A stretch of DNA of 10,552 bases. It comes from Candidatus Desantisbacteria bacterium CG2_30_40_21. GTDB lineage: Bacteria > UBA9089 > CG2-30-40-21. Both the position numbers and the translations under genes were made by a program. The notes beneath the pieces are model-generated. The model saw only the letters and a list, made by a program, of their open reading frames with translations, had not been told where the DNA came from and made no database searches. The first letter of the stretch is position 1; each line of letters opens with the position of its first letter. The DNA is taken from positions 1 to 10,552 of the forward strand of contig MNYI01000001.1 of NCBI GenBank assembly GCA_001873945.1, given 5' to 3'. This document shows positions 1 through 5,635 of the stretch, one piece after another.

Positions 1-210
1 CTCTATTGTAACTACTCACCACAAAGGCATGAAGACACAAAAAGTTGATAAGTTGAATAGTTGATGGGTTGATAAGTGGATGAATTGATAGGAAATGTTT
101 ATGAATTATGAATCTGTGTTCCTTTAACCTATAAACTCATCAACCTATCAACCTATCAATTTATGTGTTCTCCGTGGTGAATTACTTTACCTGAGTAGTT
201 ACCCTCTATT
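1..210. mobile_element. MITE-like element, copy 1, with 7-bp target duplication
   Basis: The element proper is 8-203 (196 bp). It begins GTAACTACTCA and ends TGAGTAGTTACC, which are inverted repeats of each other. It is bracketed by a perfect direct repeat CTCTATT at 1-7 and 204-210, as expected for a target-site duplication. Next to the ends are CACCACAAAGG (left) and TCCGTGGTGAA (right), which also pair partly. The interior holds GTTGATAAG-like units at 44-92 and their inverse, with CAACCTATCAA units, at 127-162, so the whole element can fold into a long hairpin. There is no open reading frame of interest inside. It lies directly downstream of the recR stop codon, and the last base of the right duplication is the first base of that codon on the plus strand. 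It matches copy 2 at 2945-3138 in ends and size. Mobility is inferred; no transposase is visible. Confidence 0.8.
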
Positions 211-806
211 TACAATACCCTTCTACCCTCAAGTGCTTTTGCCAATGTTACCTCATCAGCGTATTCAAGGTTACCACCTACAGGAATGCCATGGGCGATT
301 CTGCTAACTCTTGTTACAATTGGCGTTAATATCCTTTCGAGATACATAGCCGTTGCCTCTCCCTCCACATCCGAGTCTGTAGCGATAATAATCTCCCTTA
401 TTTCTCCTGCTTGAATCCTTGTCAAAAGCTCTTTTATCCTCAAATCATCCGGTCGAACACCATCCAAAGGAGAAATGGCTCCATGGAGAACATGATATTT
501 TCCCTTATACACCCTTGTTTTTTCCATGGCAATAATATCAGAGGGTTGTTCAACAATACAAATTAGCCCATGATCCCGTGTCGTATCATTACAAATATGG
601 CAGGAGGAATCTTCTGTAATATTGTAACATATAGGACAATTTTTTATCCTGTCCTTTACCTCAATAATGGCCAAAGCCAATGCCTTTGCCTCTGTTTCTG
701 GTATTTTAAGGATATGAAATGCCAACCTCTGAGCAGTCCTTGGTCCTATGCCTGGAAGCTTATTTAATTCATGCACAAGTCTCTCCATAGACGGGGTAAG
801 ATACAT
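210..806 (-). CDS. recR: Recombination mediator RecR
   Basis: RecR acts with RecF/RecO to load RecA on gapped DNA during recombinational repair. The 198-residue product has the full family layout. A helix-hairpin-helix lies at about residues 10-30 (LPGIGPRTAQRLAF). A four-cysteine zinc finger uses C57, C60, C69 and C72. A Toprim domain covers about 80-175 with IATDSDVEGEATA, and a C-terminal GIPVGGNLEYAD segment follows. The frame stays open upstream to an ATG at 869, but that extension is encoded by a palindromic repeat and resembles no RecR. I choose the ATG at 806 because AAGGAG lies 11 nt upstream and it gives the normal family length. RecR is the last gene of the dnaX-ybaB-recR cluster and is probably co-transcribed with it. 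The DSD in place of the common NPx in the Toprim motif is a minor variation. Identification is firm. Confidence 0.96.
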   Translation of the reverse strand: MYLTPSMERLVHELNKLPGIGPRTAQRLAFHILKIPETEAKALALAIIEVKDRIKNCPICYNITEDSSCHICNDTTRDHGLICIVEQPSDIIAMEKTRVYKGKYHVLHGAISPLDGVRPDDLRIKELLTRIQAGEIREIIIATDSDVEGEATAMYLERILTPIVTRVSRIAHGIPVGGNLEYADEVTLAKALEGRRVL

Positions 807-817
807 TATAGGCAATG

Positions 818-823
818 CTCCTT
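818..823 (-). promoter_or_regulatory. Ribosome binding site deciding the recR start
   Basis: The minus strand reads AAGGAG here, 11 nt before the ATG at 806. No comparable site precedes the upstream in-frame ATG at 869, which lies inside a palindromic repeat. This supports the 198-residue RecR over the 219-residue reading. Confidence 0.7.
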
Positions 824-830
824 GAATAAG

Positions 831-884
831 GTAGGACAGGCATTCTTGCCTGTTATTGTAGACAGGCAATAATGCCTGTCCTAC
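831..884. repeat. Nested palindromic repeat, GTAGGACAGG family
   Basis: The outer arms GTAGGACAGGCATT (831-844) and AATGCCTGTCCTAC (871-884) are perfect 14-bp inverse complements. Inside them TTGCCTGT and ACAGGCAA form a second perfect 8-bp stem. The structure fills most of the gap between ybaB and recR, and its last base is the first plus-strand base of the ybaB stop codon. There is no U-run, so it is not a canonical terminator. Related copies are at 4831-4850, 4895-4920, 6739-6766 and 10276-10301. The form resembles REP/RAYT-type intergenic palindromes. Confidence 0.85.
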
Positions 885-1201
885 TACATCAACCCCGGTA
901 TCTTTAACCCACCCGTAAGCTTACTCATCTCACCAGATATCATCTCCTGGGAACGGGAAAGAGCCTCATTAACAGCAGCACATATCAGGTCCTCCAGAAG
1001 CTCAATGTCCTCTGGATTGACAACATCTTTTTCAATCTTTATGGAGACCACTTCTTTTTGACCATTAACTGTAGCTGTAACCATACCACCACCTGAGGCA
1101 GCAGATACAGTCTTTTCTGCCAACTCCTCCTGAAGTTGAGAAACCTTTGACCCCACACTCTCAATCTGTTTCATCATTTTTTGAAACATCTGCTTTTGCA
1201 T
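884..1201 (-). CDS. ybaB: Nucleoid-associated protein, YbaB/EbfC family
   Basis: This is a small DNA-binding protein of 105 residues that forms a tweezer-like dimer and coats DNA. It is typically encoded between dnaX and recR, exactly as here. The N-terminal helix (about 1-30, MQKQMFQKMMKQIESVGSKV) is followed by the conserved VSAASGGGMVTATVNGQKEV strand region at about 32-51. IEKDVVNPEDIELLEDLICAAVNEAL comes next, then a Met/Gly-rich tail LTGGLKIPGLM, all typical of the family. AGGAGGT lies 7 nt before the ATG. The stop codon abuts the palindromic repeat at 831-884. The start and length agree with the family norm. Its exact cellular role (nucleoid organisation, or a link to RecR-dependent repair) is not settled for this family. 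Confidence 0.95.
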   Translation of the reverse strand: MQKQMFQKMMKQIESVGSKVSQLQEELAEKTVSAASGGGMVTATVNGQKEVVSIKIEKDVVNPEDIELLEDLICAAVNEALSRSQEMISGEMSKLTGGLKIPGLM

Positions 1202-1224
1202 AACAATACCTCCTGTAAATATTA

Positions 1225-1253
1225 ATAGGTCATATAAGACTTATATGACCTAT
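1225..1253. repeat. Perfect 14-bp palindrome between dnaX and ybaB
   Basis: The arms ATAGGTCATATAAG (1225-1238) and CTTATATGACCTAT (1240-1253) are exact inverse complements around a single A. The palindrome sits 10 bp past the dnaX stop and just upstream of the ybaB ribosome binding site. It has no U-run. Such near-continuous palindromes can be repeat copies, protein operators or cruciform sites. I recall GGTCATATAAG-like repeats as common in candidate-phylum genomes, but could not check this. Confidence 0.8.
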
Positions 1254-1263
1254 ATGTCTTCTA

Positions 1264-2925
1264 CTACACCCTATTCCCTTCAAACATATCCGCCACCCTT
1301 TCTACCCTTGGGTCACTCTTTGGATGAATGGATGGCATTTTTTTTGTCCCCGAGATTGTATTTTGTCCCTGTTCCTGAGCAAGCACAGTCTTTATCTTCA
1401 ATGGTTTTCCCATGTTCTCGCGTATTTTGGACTCTATTAATTCCCTGTATTCTAATTTATCTACCCCTGTCTTGTGAAAAGAAGAGTCAAACTCAATGGT
1501 CAAAATATTATCATTAAGGCTGCTAACCCTTCCGCAACTCAGATGAGAAGCCACCGCAGGTCTTTCATTATTGATCATTTCCCAAATATCAGGCCATGCT
1601 TGCAGGACTTTTTCCAATGATAAATTTATAGAGGCATCCAGAGGGGATGAGAATTGAGTTGGGGCTAATAATTCCGTGGATTGCAGAATTCCACTCTGTA
1701 TCTTTGTATCTCTGTGCCTCTGTGCCTCTGCCCTTTCCTCCTCCATCTCGGCATAAAATCCAGGACAACTTGTGGATAGCCGTTGCTCCAGATGAATCAG
1801 CTTGTCTATTATTTCAGACAAAGGGACTTCCCCCCTTATTCTGCATAATTTTACCAGAGCTGTTTCTAATATCATCCTTGCCTGTGCATGGCTATATTTC
1901 ATTTGTTCATTTGCCTCTCTCAAACACTCTATTGCCTTTAATATAAACTCAACGGAAATCCCGCTATCTTCTAATTGTTGCTTTAACACATCTTTGCTTT
2001 CCTTTGTTATATCCAGAACACCCTCAACACAGCCTATTTTAATCATAAGCAAATTTCTAAGATGCAGGACAATATCTCTATTCAGTTGAGACATATCCAT
2101 CCCATTATTTATCAAGGCATTAACCAACTCAATGACAGAATTATCATTTTGATTGACAATGGCATTAGTTATAGAAATGAGTGCCTCTTCAGGAACCATA
2201 CCCAGAACCATAGTTACATCTTCCCTGACAATCTTTTTTTCTCCGGTATAGGCTATAACCTGATCCAGAACACCCTCTGCATCCCTCATCCCACCCTGAG
2301 CAGCCCGTGCAATGAGCAACAGGGCATCAGCATCAGCCTGTATTTCTTCCTCAGCACAGATATATTGAAGCTGTTTAAGGATGTTTTGCATACTGATTCT
2401 TCTAAAATCAAACCGCTGACACCTTGAAAGAATGGTTGTCGGAAGTTTATGCGGTTCTGTAGTAGCAAAAATGAATGTTACATGTGCCGGCGGTTCTTCA
2501 AGGGTTTTTAACAAGGCATTAAATGCTTCAGGGGTAAGCATATGCACCTCATCAATGATATACACCCTATACTTTCTATTCGGGGCAAGCATAACCCTTT
2601 CACGAAGATCCCTGATATCTTCAATTCCCCGATTTGATGCCCCATCTATCTCTATGACATCCATAGACATCCCACGGCTGATTTCCTTGCACGGCGTACA
2701 AATTCCACATGGTTTTGCCGTAACACCAGTTTCACAGTTCAGGCATTTAGCCATGATTCGAGCAGTAGTTGTCTTGCCTGTTCCTCTTGAGCCGCAAAAC
2801 AAGTAGGCATGAGATATTCTCCCTGTATTAATGGCATTAATAAGGGTTTGGCTGATATGCAACTGTCCAATCACCTCTTCAAAGGTTTGAGGTCTATATT
2901 TTCGGGCAAATACTGTGTAGGACAT
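1264..2925 (-). CDS. dnaX: DNA polymerase III subunits gamma/tau
   Basis: This is the clamp-loader ATPase that loads the beta clamp and, as tau, ties the polymerase cores to the helicase. It has 553 residues. The AAA+ module has Walker A GSRGTGKT (45-52), a zinc module C64/C73/C76/C79, Walker B VYIIDEVH (121-128), the SRC arginine-finger motif (167-169) and sensor 2 GGMRDAEG (211-218). The collar domain III runs to about 365. A variable linker and a C-terminal region follow. GGAG lies 7 nt upstream of the ATG. Residues about 398-411 (AEAQRHRDTKIQSG) are encoded by DNA resembling the CACAGAGACACAGAG core of the MITE-like elements, which suggests a repeat was absorbed into the linker. A run of six G at codons 364-366 could allow slippage to a short gamma-like form, which is speculative. 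Upstream, a MITE-like element separates it from the SRP RNA gene. Confidence 0.97.
   Translation of the reverse strand: MSYTVFARKYRPQTFEEVIGQLHISQTLINAINTGRISHAYLFCGSRGTGKTTTARIMAKCLNCETGVTAKPCGICTPCKEISRGMSMDVIEIDGASNRGIEDIRDLRERVMLAPNRKYRVYIIDEVHMLTPEAFNALLKTLEEPPAHVTFIFATTEPHKLPTTILSRCQRFDFRRISMQNILKQLQYICAEEEIQADADALLLIARAAQGGMRDAEGVLDQVIAYTGEKKIVREDVTMVLGMVPEEALISITNAIVNQNDNSVIELVNALINNGMDMSQLNRDIVLHLRNLLMIKIGCVEGVLDITKESKDVLKQQLEDSGISVEFILKAIECLREANEQMKYSHAQARMILETALVKLCRIRGEVPLSEIIDKLIHLEQRLSTSCPGFYAEMEEERAEAQRHRDTKIQSGILQSTELLAPTQFSSPLDASINLSLEKVLQAWPDIWEMINNERPAVASHLSCGRVSSLNDNILTIEFDSSFHKTGVDKLEYRELIESKIRENMGKPLKIKTVLAQEQGQNTISGTKKMPSIHPKSDPRVERVADMFEGNRV
1694..1732 (-). repeat. Repeat-like segment inside the dnaX linker
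   Basis: The minus strand reads as a tandem of AGAGGCAC/AGAGATAC-type units, like the CACAGAGACAC core just inside the ends of the element at 2945-3138. It is in frame with dnaX and encodes QRHRDTKIQS-type residues in a region expected to be a flexible linker. The terminal inverted repeat itself is not present here, so this would be a fragment or a decayed copy. Confidence 0.55.
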
Positions 2926-2937
2926 TGAGATTCTCCA

Positions 2938-3145
<208 letters not shown>

Positions 3146-3156
3146 ACTTAATAACT

Positions 3157-3427
3157 GGCCGTGCACCTATCTTCGACAGGCCTTAACGAGTGATAATTCT
3201 AAGTCCAGACTCCAGACAGGCACCCCTGTGACACACTCTCAACTACTTACCGCTGCTTCCTTCCGAACCTGACGGGGTTGGGCAATTAAGAATAGCACAG
3301 GACCCATCTATCAGCATCCTTTCTTCTAATTCATTCTCACCAAGACAAGCCTCATATTATAGGAATTCAACCCTGCTGAAGCGGATTGCAGGTACAGGGC
3401 ACCGCTATCTCCCCATTTAGCACGGCC
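3157..3427 (-). ncRNA. ffs: Signal recognition particle RNA, large form with Alu domain
   Basis: This is the RNA scaffold of the SRP, which with Ffh targets membrane and secreted proteins. The minus strand contains the hallmark helix 8 core GTCAGGTTCGGAAGGAAGCA (about 3252-3273). The 5' part has the Alu-domain signature GGGGAGATAGCGGTGCCCTG and TGCAATCCGCT, with AGCAGGGTTGAAT following. The 5' end GGCCGTGC (3420-3427) pairs perfectly with the 3' end GCACGGCC (3157-3164), closing the molecule at about 271 nt. That is similar in size to the Bacillus scRNA rather than the 114-nt E. coli 4.5S RNA. The 3' tail GGTGCACGGCC is also typical. A consensus promoter places the start within 1-2 nt of the predicted 5' end. 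It heads the conserved ffs-dnaX-ybaB-recR cluster. Exact ends may differ by a few nucleotides. Confidence 0.95.
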
Positions 3428-3434
3428 AGATAAT

Positions 3435-3462
3435 AGTATACTTGAAAAATCAAATATGTCAA
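3435..3462 (-). promoter_or_regulatory. Sigma70-type promoter of the SRP RNA gene
   Basis: On the minus strand, -35 TTGACA (3457-3462) and -10 TATACT (3435-3440) are separated by 16 nt. An alternative -10, TACTAT at 3433-3438, gives 18 nt. The predicted start at about 3427-3429 coincides with the 5' end of the folded SRP RNA. AT-rich DNA upstream of the -35 could serve as an UP element. Confidence 0.8.
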
Positions 3463-3494
3463 GGAGAAAAATTTAACAAGGAATAAAAAAACAC

Positions 3495-3523
3495 TTGACA
3501 AAAAATTGAATATATGGTATTAT
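3495..3523 (+). promoter_or_regulatory. Sigma70-type promoter of the pilin-like gene
   Basis: TTGACA (3495-3500) and TATTAT (3518-3523) are separated by exactly 17 nt. Transcription would start at about 3530 and leave a leader of about 90 nt before the pilin start at 3620. The A-rich tract upstream (3461-3494) is shared with the divergent SRP RNA promoter. A further TATAAT at 3574-3579 lacks a good -35. Confidence 0.75.
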
Positions 3524-3604
3524 TTATTTATGAGCTTACTTCTTTAGGATTCAGCACAACTGTGTTGTTCATATATAATAGTTATGTTTATTAAAGGTTA
3601 TAGT

Positions 3605-3615
3605 AAAGGGGGTGA
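3605..3615 (+). promoter_or_regulatory. Ribosome binding site deciding the pilin start
   Basis: AAAGGGGGTGA closely matches the anti-Shine-Dalgarno complement and lies 7 nt (from the last G of the run) before the ATG at 3620. The upstream in-frame ATG at 3584 has no such site. It would also give an unusually long 18-residue pilin leader. Confidence 0.75.
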
Positions 3616-3619
3616 AAAA

Positions 3620-4141
3620 ATGAAAAAGGAAAAAGGTTTTACGCTTATTGAGTTGATGATTGTGGTTGCAATCATTGGTATCCTTGCTGCTATTGCTATC
3701 CCAAGGTTTGCAGCCTTGATTGATAAGGCAAGGGAAGCAGGTGCAAGGGGTAATTTAGGCGCCATACGGTCAGCTATTGCTATCTACTATGGGGATACAA
3801 AGGGATATTGGCCGCACTCATTGGATACTCAGGCATATACTGTAGGAACCGGTGCTTCGAAAGAATACCTGCCTGCTTTTATTACAAGGTATTTGTCCAG
3901 GGTTCCGTATGCTACGCTGAAGAGAAGTGTGGCAAACAGTAGAAACAATACTGTAGCGACTATTTCGACTGGTCCGGAGGCTGAAATTGCTACAACTAGT
4001 TGTGATCTGGATACAGGTGGCTGGATATACTCACCGAATAGTGGTGATTGCAGGATCAACCATCAGGGTACAGATACTTCTGTGCTAACAGATCCAGGTT
4101 CTACCATGTTGTACTGTAATTATGGGCATGAAGAGCCATGA
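3620..4141 (+). CDS. Type IV pilin-like protein with class III prepilin signal
   Basis: This is a 173-residue major-pilin or pseudopilin-like protein. MKKEKG is a short charged leader that a prepilin peptidase would cut before F7. The conserved Glu follows at mature position 5 (E11), within the hydrophobic helix FTLIELMIVVAIIGILAAIA that anchors the subunit and packs the fibre core. The remaining globular part is variable, with C128, C144 and C166 and a GGWIYSPNSGDCRIN segment of the kind seen in PilA/GspG-like proteins. Its own consensus promoter, a strong ribosome site and a strong terminator directly after it suggest high expression as a single-gene message. No pilus assembly genes lie nearby, so it may be a major pilin or a minor one; I cannot choose. 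Signal peptidase I, encoded next, does not process prepilins. Confidence 0.9.
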   Translation: MKKEKGFTLIELMIVVAIIGILAAIAIPRFAALIDKAREAGARGNLGAIRSAIAIYYGDTKGYWPHSLDTQAYTVGTGASKEYLPAFITRYLSRVPYATLKRSVANSRNNTVATISTGPEAEIATTSCDLDTGGWIYSPNSGDCRINHQGTDTSVLTDPGSTMLYCNYGHEEP

Positions 4142-4173
4142 TTTTGGGTGGTAAGTTTTTCTGACTGTTACGG

Positions 4174-4214
4174 AGAGGGGTTGATAGGAGTTAATTCCTA
4201 TCAACCTCTTTTTT
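4174..4214 (+). terminator. Strong intrinsic terminator after the pilin gene
   Basis: GGTTGATAGGA (4179-4189) pairs perfectly with TCCTATCAACC (4196-4206) around a 6-nt loop. The stem can extend outwards (AGAGG with TCTT, including a G-U pair). It is followed by a run of six T at 4209-4214. lepB begins only about 20 nt further on with no obvious promoter between, so this may be a partial terminator that sets a high pilin to low lepB ratio. The stem sequence resembles the TTGATAGG units inside the element at 8-203. Confidence 0.9.
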
Positions 4215-4235
4215 GTCCATAAAGGAGAGGTGTAA

Positions 4236-4820
4236 TTGATACGCAAGGAAAAATATAAAGAATTTATATTTGAGGTTATTATTCCGGCTTTAATATTAGC
4301 CTTGTTAATTAGAACCTTTGTTGTTCAGGCATTTAAGATCCCTTCAGAATCAATGGTTCCAACCCTACAGATAGGTGACCATCTCTTTGTATGTAAATTC
4401 AGTTATGGGCTTAAGATTCCTTTTATTGATAAAACTATATTAAAATGGAATTCCCCTAAAAGAGGGGATGTTATTGTTTTTCGCTATCCAGAGGACCCTA
4501 AGCGGGATTTTATTAAAAGGACGATTGGGCTATACGGAGAAACTTTTCAAGTTATTAATAAAGAGATTTATATTAATGGTACTCATTTAATTGAGCCGTA
4601 TAAGATTCATAACGATTTCTATCCCTCTGCCACGCAGTTTTCACCCAGGGATAATTGGGAAAGAAGTAAAATTATACTTCCAAATAGGGTTTTTGTTATG
4701 GGAGATAATCGGGATAGCAGTCTGGATAGTCGATTTTGGGGACAACTGGATATTAATATGATCAAGGGCAAGGCGCTCTTTATCTATTGGCCACCGTGGA
4801 GAATGGGGATTATTAAATAG
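4236..4820 (+). CDS. lepB: Signal peptidase I
   Basis: This inner-membrane serine protease cuts signal peptides from exported proteins (family S26). It has 194 residues. One N-terminal membrane segment lies at about 11-30. The catalytic serine is S39 in the box IPSESMVPTL. The catalytic lysine is K94 in RDFIKRTIGLYGE, following RGDVIVFRYPEDPK. The conserved GDNRDSSLDSRFWG is at 156-169. The start is a TTG preceded by AAAGGAGAGGTG, a near-perfect ribosome site, and no in-frame ATG nearby fits better. It follows the pilin terminator by about 20 nt, so it probably depends on readthrough or on a promoter I cannot see. Length and motif order are normal for a compact single-anchor LepB/SipS. Confidence 0.96.
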   Translation: MIRKEKYKEFIFEVIIPALILALLIRTFVVQAFKIPSESMVPTLQIGDHLFVCKFSYGLKIPFIDKTILKWNSPKRGDVIVFRYPEDPKRDFIKRTIGLYGETFQVINKEIYINGTHLIEPYKIHNDFYPSATQFSPRDNWERSKIILPNRVFVMGDNRDSSLDSRFWGQLDINMIKGKALFIYWPPWRMGIIK

Positions 4821-4830
4821 GAAAGTGTAA

Positions 4831-4850
4831 CACAGATATTCTTGTCTGTG
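4831..4850. repeat. Short palindrome, GTAGGACAGG/CACAGACA family
   Basis: CACAGATA and TGTCTGTG form an 8-bp stem with one wobble pair around TTCT. The palindrome lies 11 nt after the lepB stop. It is a variant of the palindrome at 4895-4920 and a relative of the copy at 831-884. Confidence 0.6.
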
Positions 4851-4869
4851 ATCCTTTGTATGTTCTTTA

Positions 4870-4934
4870 GATTGATGCAGACAAGGGGCCATAAAGCACA
4901 GACAGGAATGTCTGTGCTACGATTGATGCAGACA
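4870..4934. repeat. 14-bp direct repeats flanking a palindrome
   Basis: GATTGATGCAGACA occurs at 4870-4883 and again at 4921-4934. Between them lies the palindrome AGCACAGACA (4895-4904) / TGTCTGTGCT (4909-4918), with perfect 10-bp arms around GGAA, followed by AC. The layout could be an insertion that duplicated its target or a local tandem duplication. The second copy runs into the grpE ribosome site. Confidence 0.8.
4895..4920. repeat. Palindromic repeat copy before grpE
   Basis: On the minus strand this reads GTAGCACAGACATTCC followed by the inverse arm TGTCTGTGCT. It is a sequence variant of the GTAGGACAGGCATTC repeat at 831-884 and 6739-6766. It has 10-bp perfect arms and no U-run. Confidence 0.75.
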
Positions 4935-4952
4935 TTTGGGGGTAGATAAGAC

Positions 4953-5519
4953 TTGAAGAAAGAAAAAAAACATGTCGAAGAAAGAAAGGAACTCGTTGAG
5001 GAGATAACCATTCCCGTAGAGACACAAGATATTGCGTCTCTACTTGAGGAAAAGACGCGTCTGGCTGATGAATATCTGGAACATTTGAGACGAGTAACGG
5101 CTGAGTTTAAAAACTATAAAAAACGACAGGCAAGAATATTAGTAGAAAATAGACAACTGTCCAATGAGATGCTGATCAGAGAGCTGATACCTGTATTGGA
5201 CAACTTTGAACGGGCTATGGATAAAGCCAATATGTCTTCCCTTGAATCCTTTTTTGAGGGTGTCTCTCTGATAAAATCTCAACTTGATGATATTCTTAAA
5301 AAACAAGGGTTGACTAAGATGCAAACCATTGGTGTTCCATTTAATCCTGTGTTGCATGAAGCCTTAATGCATGTTCCATCAGAACAATATCTAGAGGATG
5401 TGATTGTTGAAGATATTCATGGTGGATATATGCTGTTTGATAAGGTTATCAAACATGCACAGGTAATTGTCTCAAAAGGAAAAATAAGTGAAGAGCGAAA
5501 AGTGAAGAGTGAAAAGTGA
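4953..5519 (+). CDS. grpE: Nucleotide exchange factor GrpE
   Basis: GrpE releases ADP from DnaK and so drives the Hsp70 folding cycle in the cytoplasm. It has 188 residues. A charged N-terminus is followed by the long dimerising coiled coil (about 25-75). A four-helix segment with IRELIPVLDNFERAM at 75-89 comes next. The beta domain contains GVPFNPVLHEALMHVPSE (127-143) and ends with the conserved HAQVIVSKG (168-176). The start is a TTG with GGGGGTAG about 10 nt upstream. After VSKG the last ten residues (about SEERKVKSEK) and the stop codon are encoded by GAAGAGTGAAAAGT-type tandem repeats. The native C-terminus was therefore probably altered by repeat spread. dnaJ follows, but dnaK and hrcA are not nearby. 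Confidence 0.95.
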   Translation: MKKEKKHVEERKELVEEITIPVETQDIASLLEEKTRLADEYLEHLRRVTAEFKNYKKRQARILVENRQLSNEMLIRELIPVLDNFERAMDKANMSSLESFFEGVSLIKSQLDDILKKQGLTKMQTIGVPFNPVLHEALMHVPSEQYLEDVIVEDIHGGYMLFDKVIKHAQVIVSKGKISEERKVKSEK

Positions 5520-5617
5520 AGAGTGAAAAGTGAAGAGCGAAAAGTGAAGAGTGAAGGTGGAAATTATAATTTATTCTTTCCTCCATTTTTCACTTTTCAC
5601 TCTTCACTTTTCACTTA
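5487..5617. repeat. Tandem GAAGAGTGAAAAGT repeats with an inverted arm
   Basis: A left arm at about 5487-5556 consists of tandem AGTGAAGAGTGAAA-like 14-mers with a few GAGCG variants. A right arm at 5588-5617 is the inverse (TTCACTTTTCACTCTTCACT). A 30-nt spacer allows a large hairpin between grpE and dnaJ. The left arm overlaps the 3' end of grpE and supplies its stop codon. The spacing is tandem without unique spacers, so this is not a CRISPR array. Confidence 0.9.
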
Positions 5618-5635
5618 AAAAAGGGGTGAAACGAG

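Noticed and set aside
807..869. Upstream 21-residue extension of RecR
   Set aside because: It is encoded by the palindromic repeat, has no ribosome site at its ATG, and would make RecR longer than the family norm.
831..884. Intrinsic terminator for ybaB
   Set aside because: The stem is strong but no T-run follows on the minus strand, and recR follows as the usual operon partner.
1245..2806. Several plus-strand open frames opposite dnaX
   Set aside because: They lie antisense to a firmly identified gene, lack ribosome sites and show no recognisable domains.
3584..3619. Earlier in-frame start of the pilin gene
   Set aside because: It lacks a ribosome site and would give an 18-residue leader before the cleavage glycine; the ATG at 3620 has a near-ideal site and a normal 6-residue leader.
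3829..4059. Minus-strand open frame opposite the pilin gene
   Set aside because: It is antisense to a clear pilin gene and has no protein-family features.
4236..4820. Prepilin peptidase as the partner of the adjacent pilin
   Set aside because: The gene has the Ser-Lys dyad and GDNRDSSLDSR box of signal peptidase I, not the aspartate motifs of PilD-type enzymes.
5487..5560. Tandem 14-bp repeats that could be mistaken for a CRISPR array
   Set aside because: The units are directly adjacent with no unique spacers, and an inverted copy lies nearby; this is a simple tandem/palindromic repeat.
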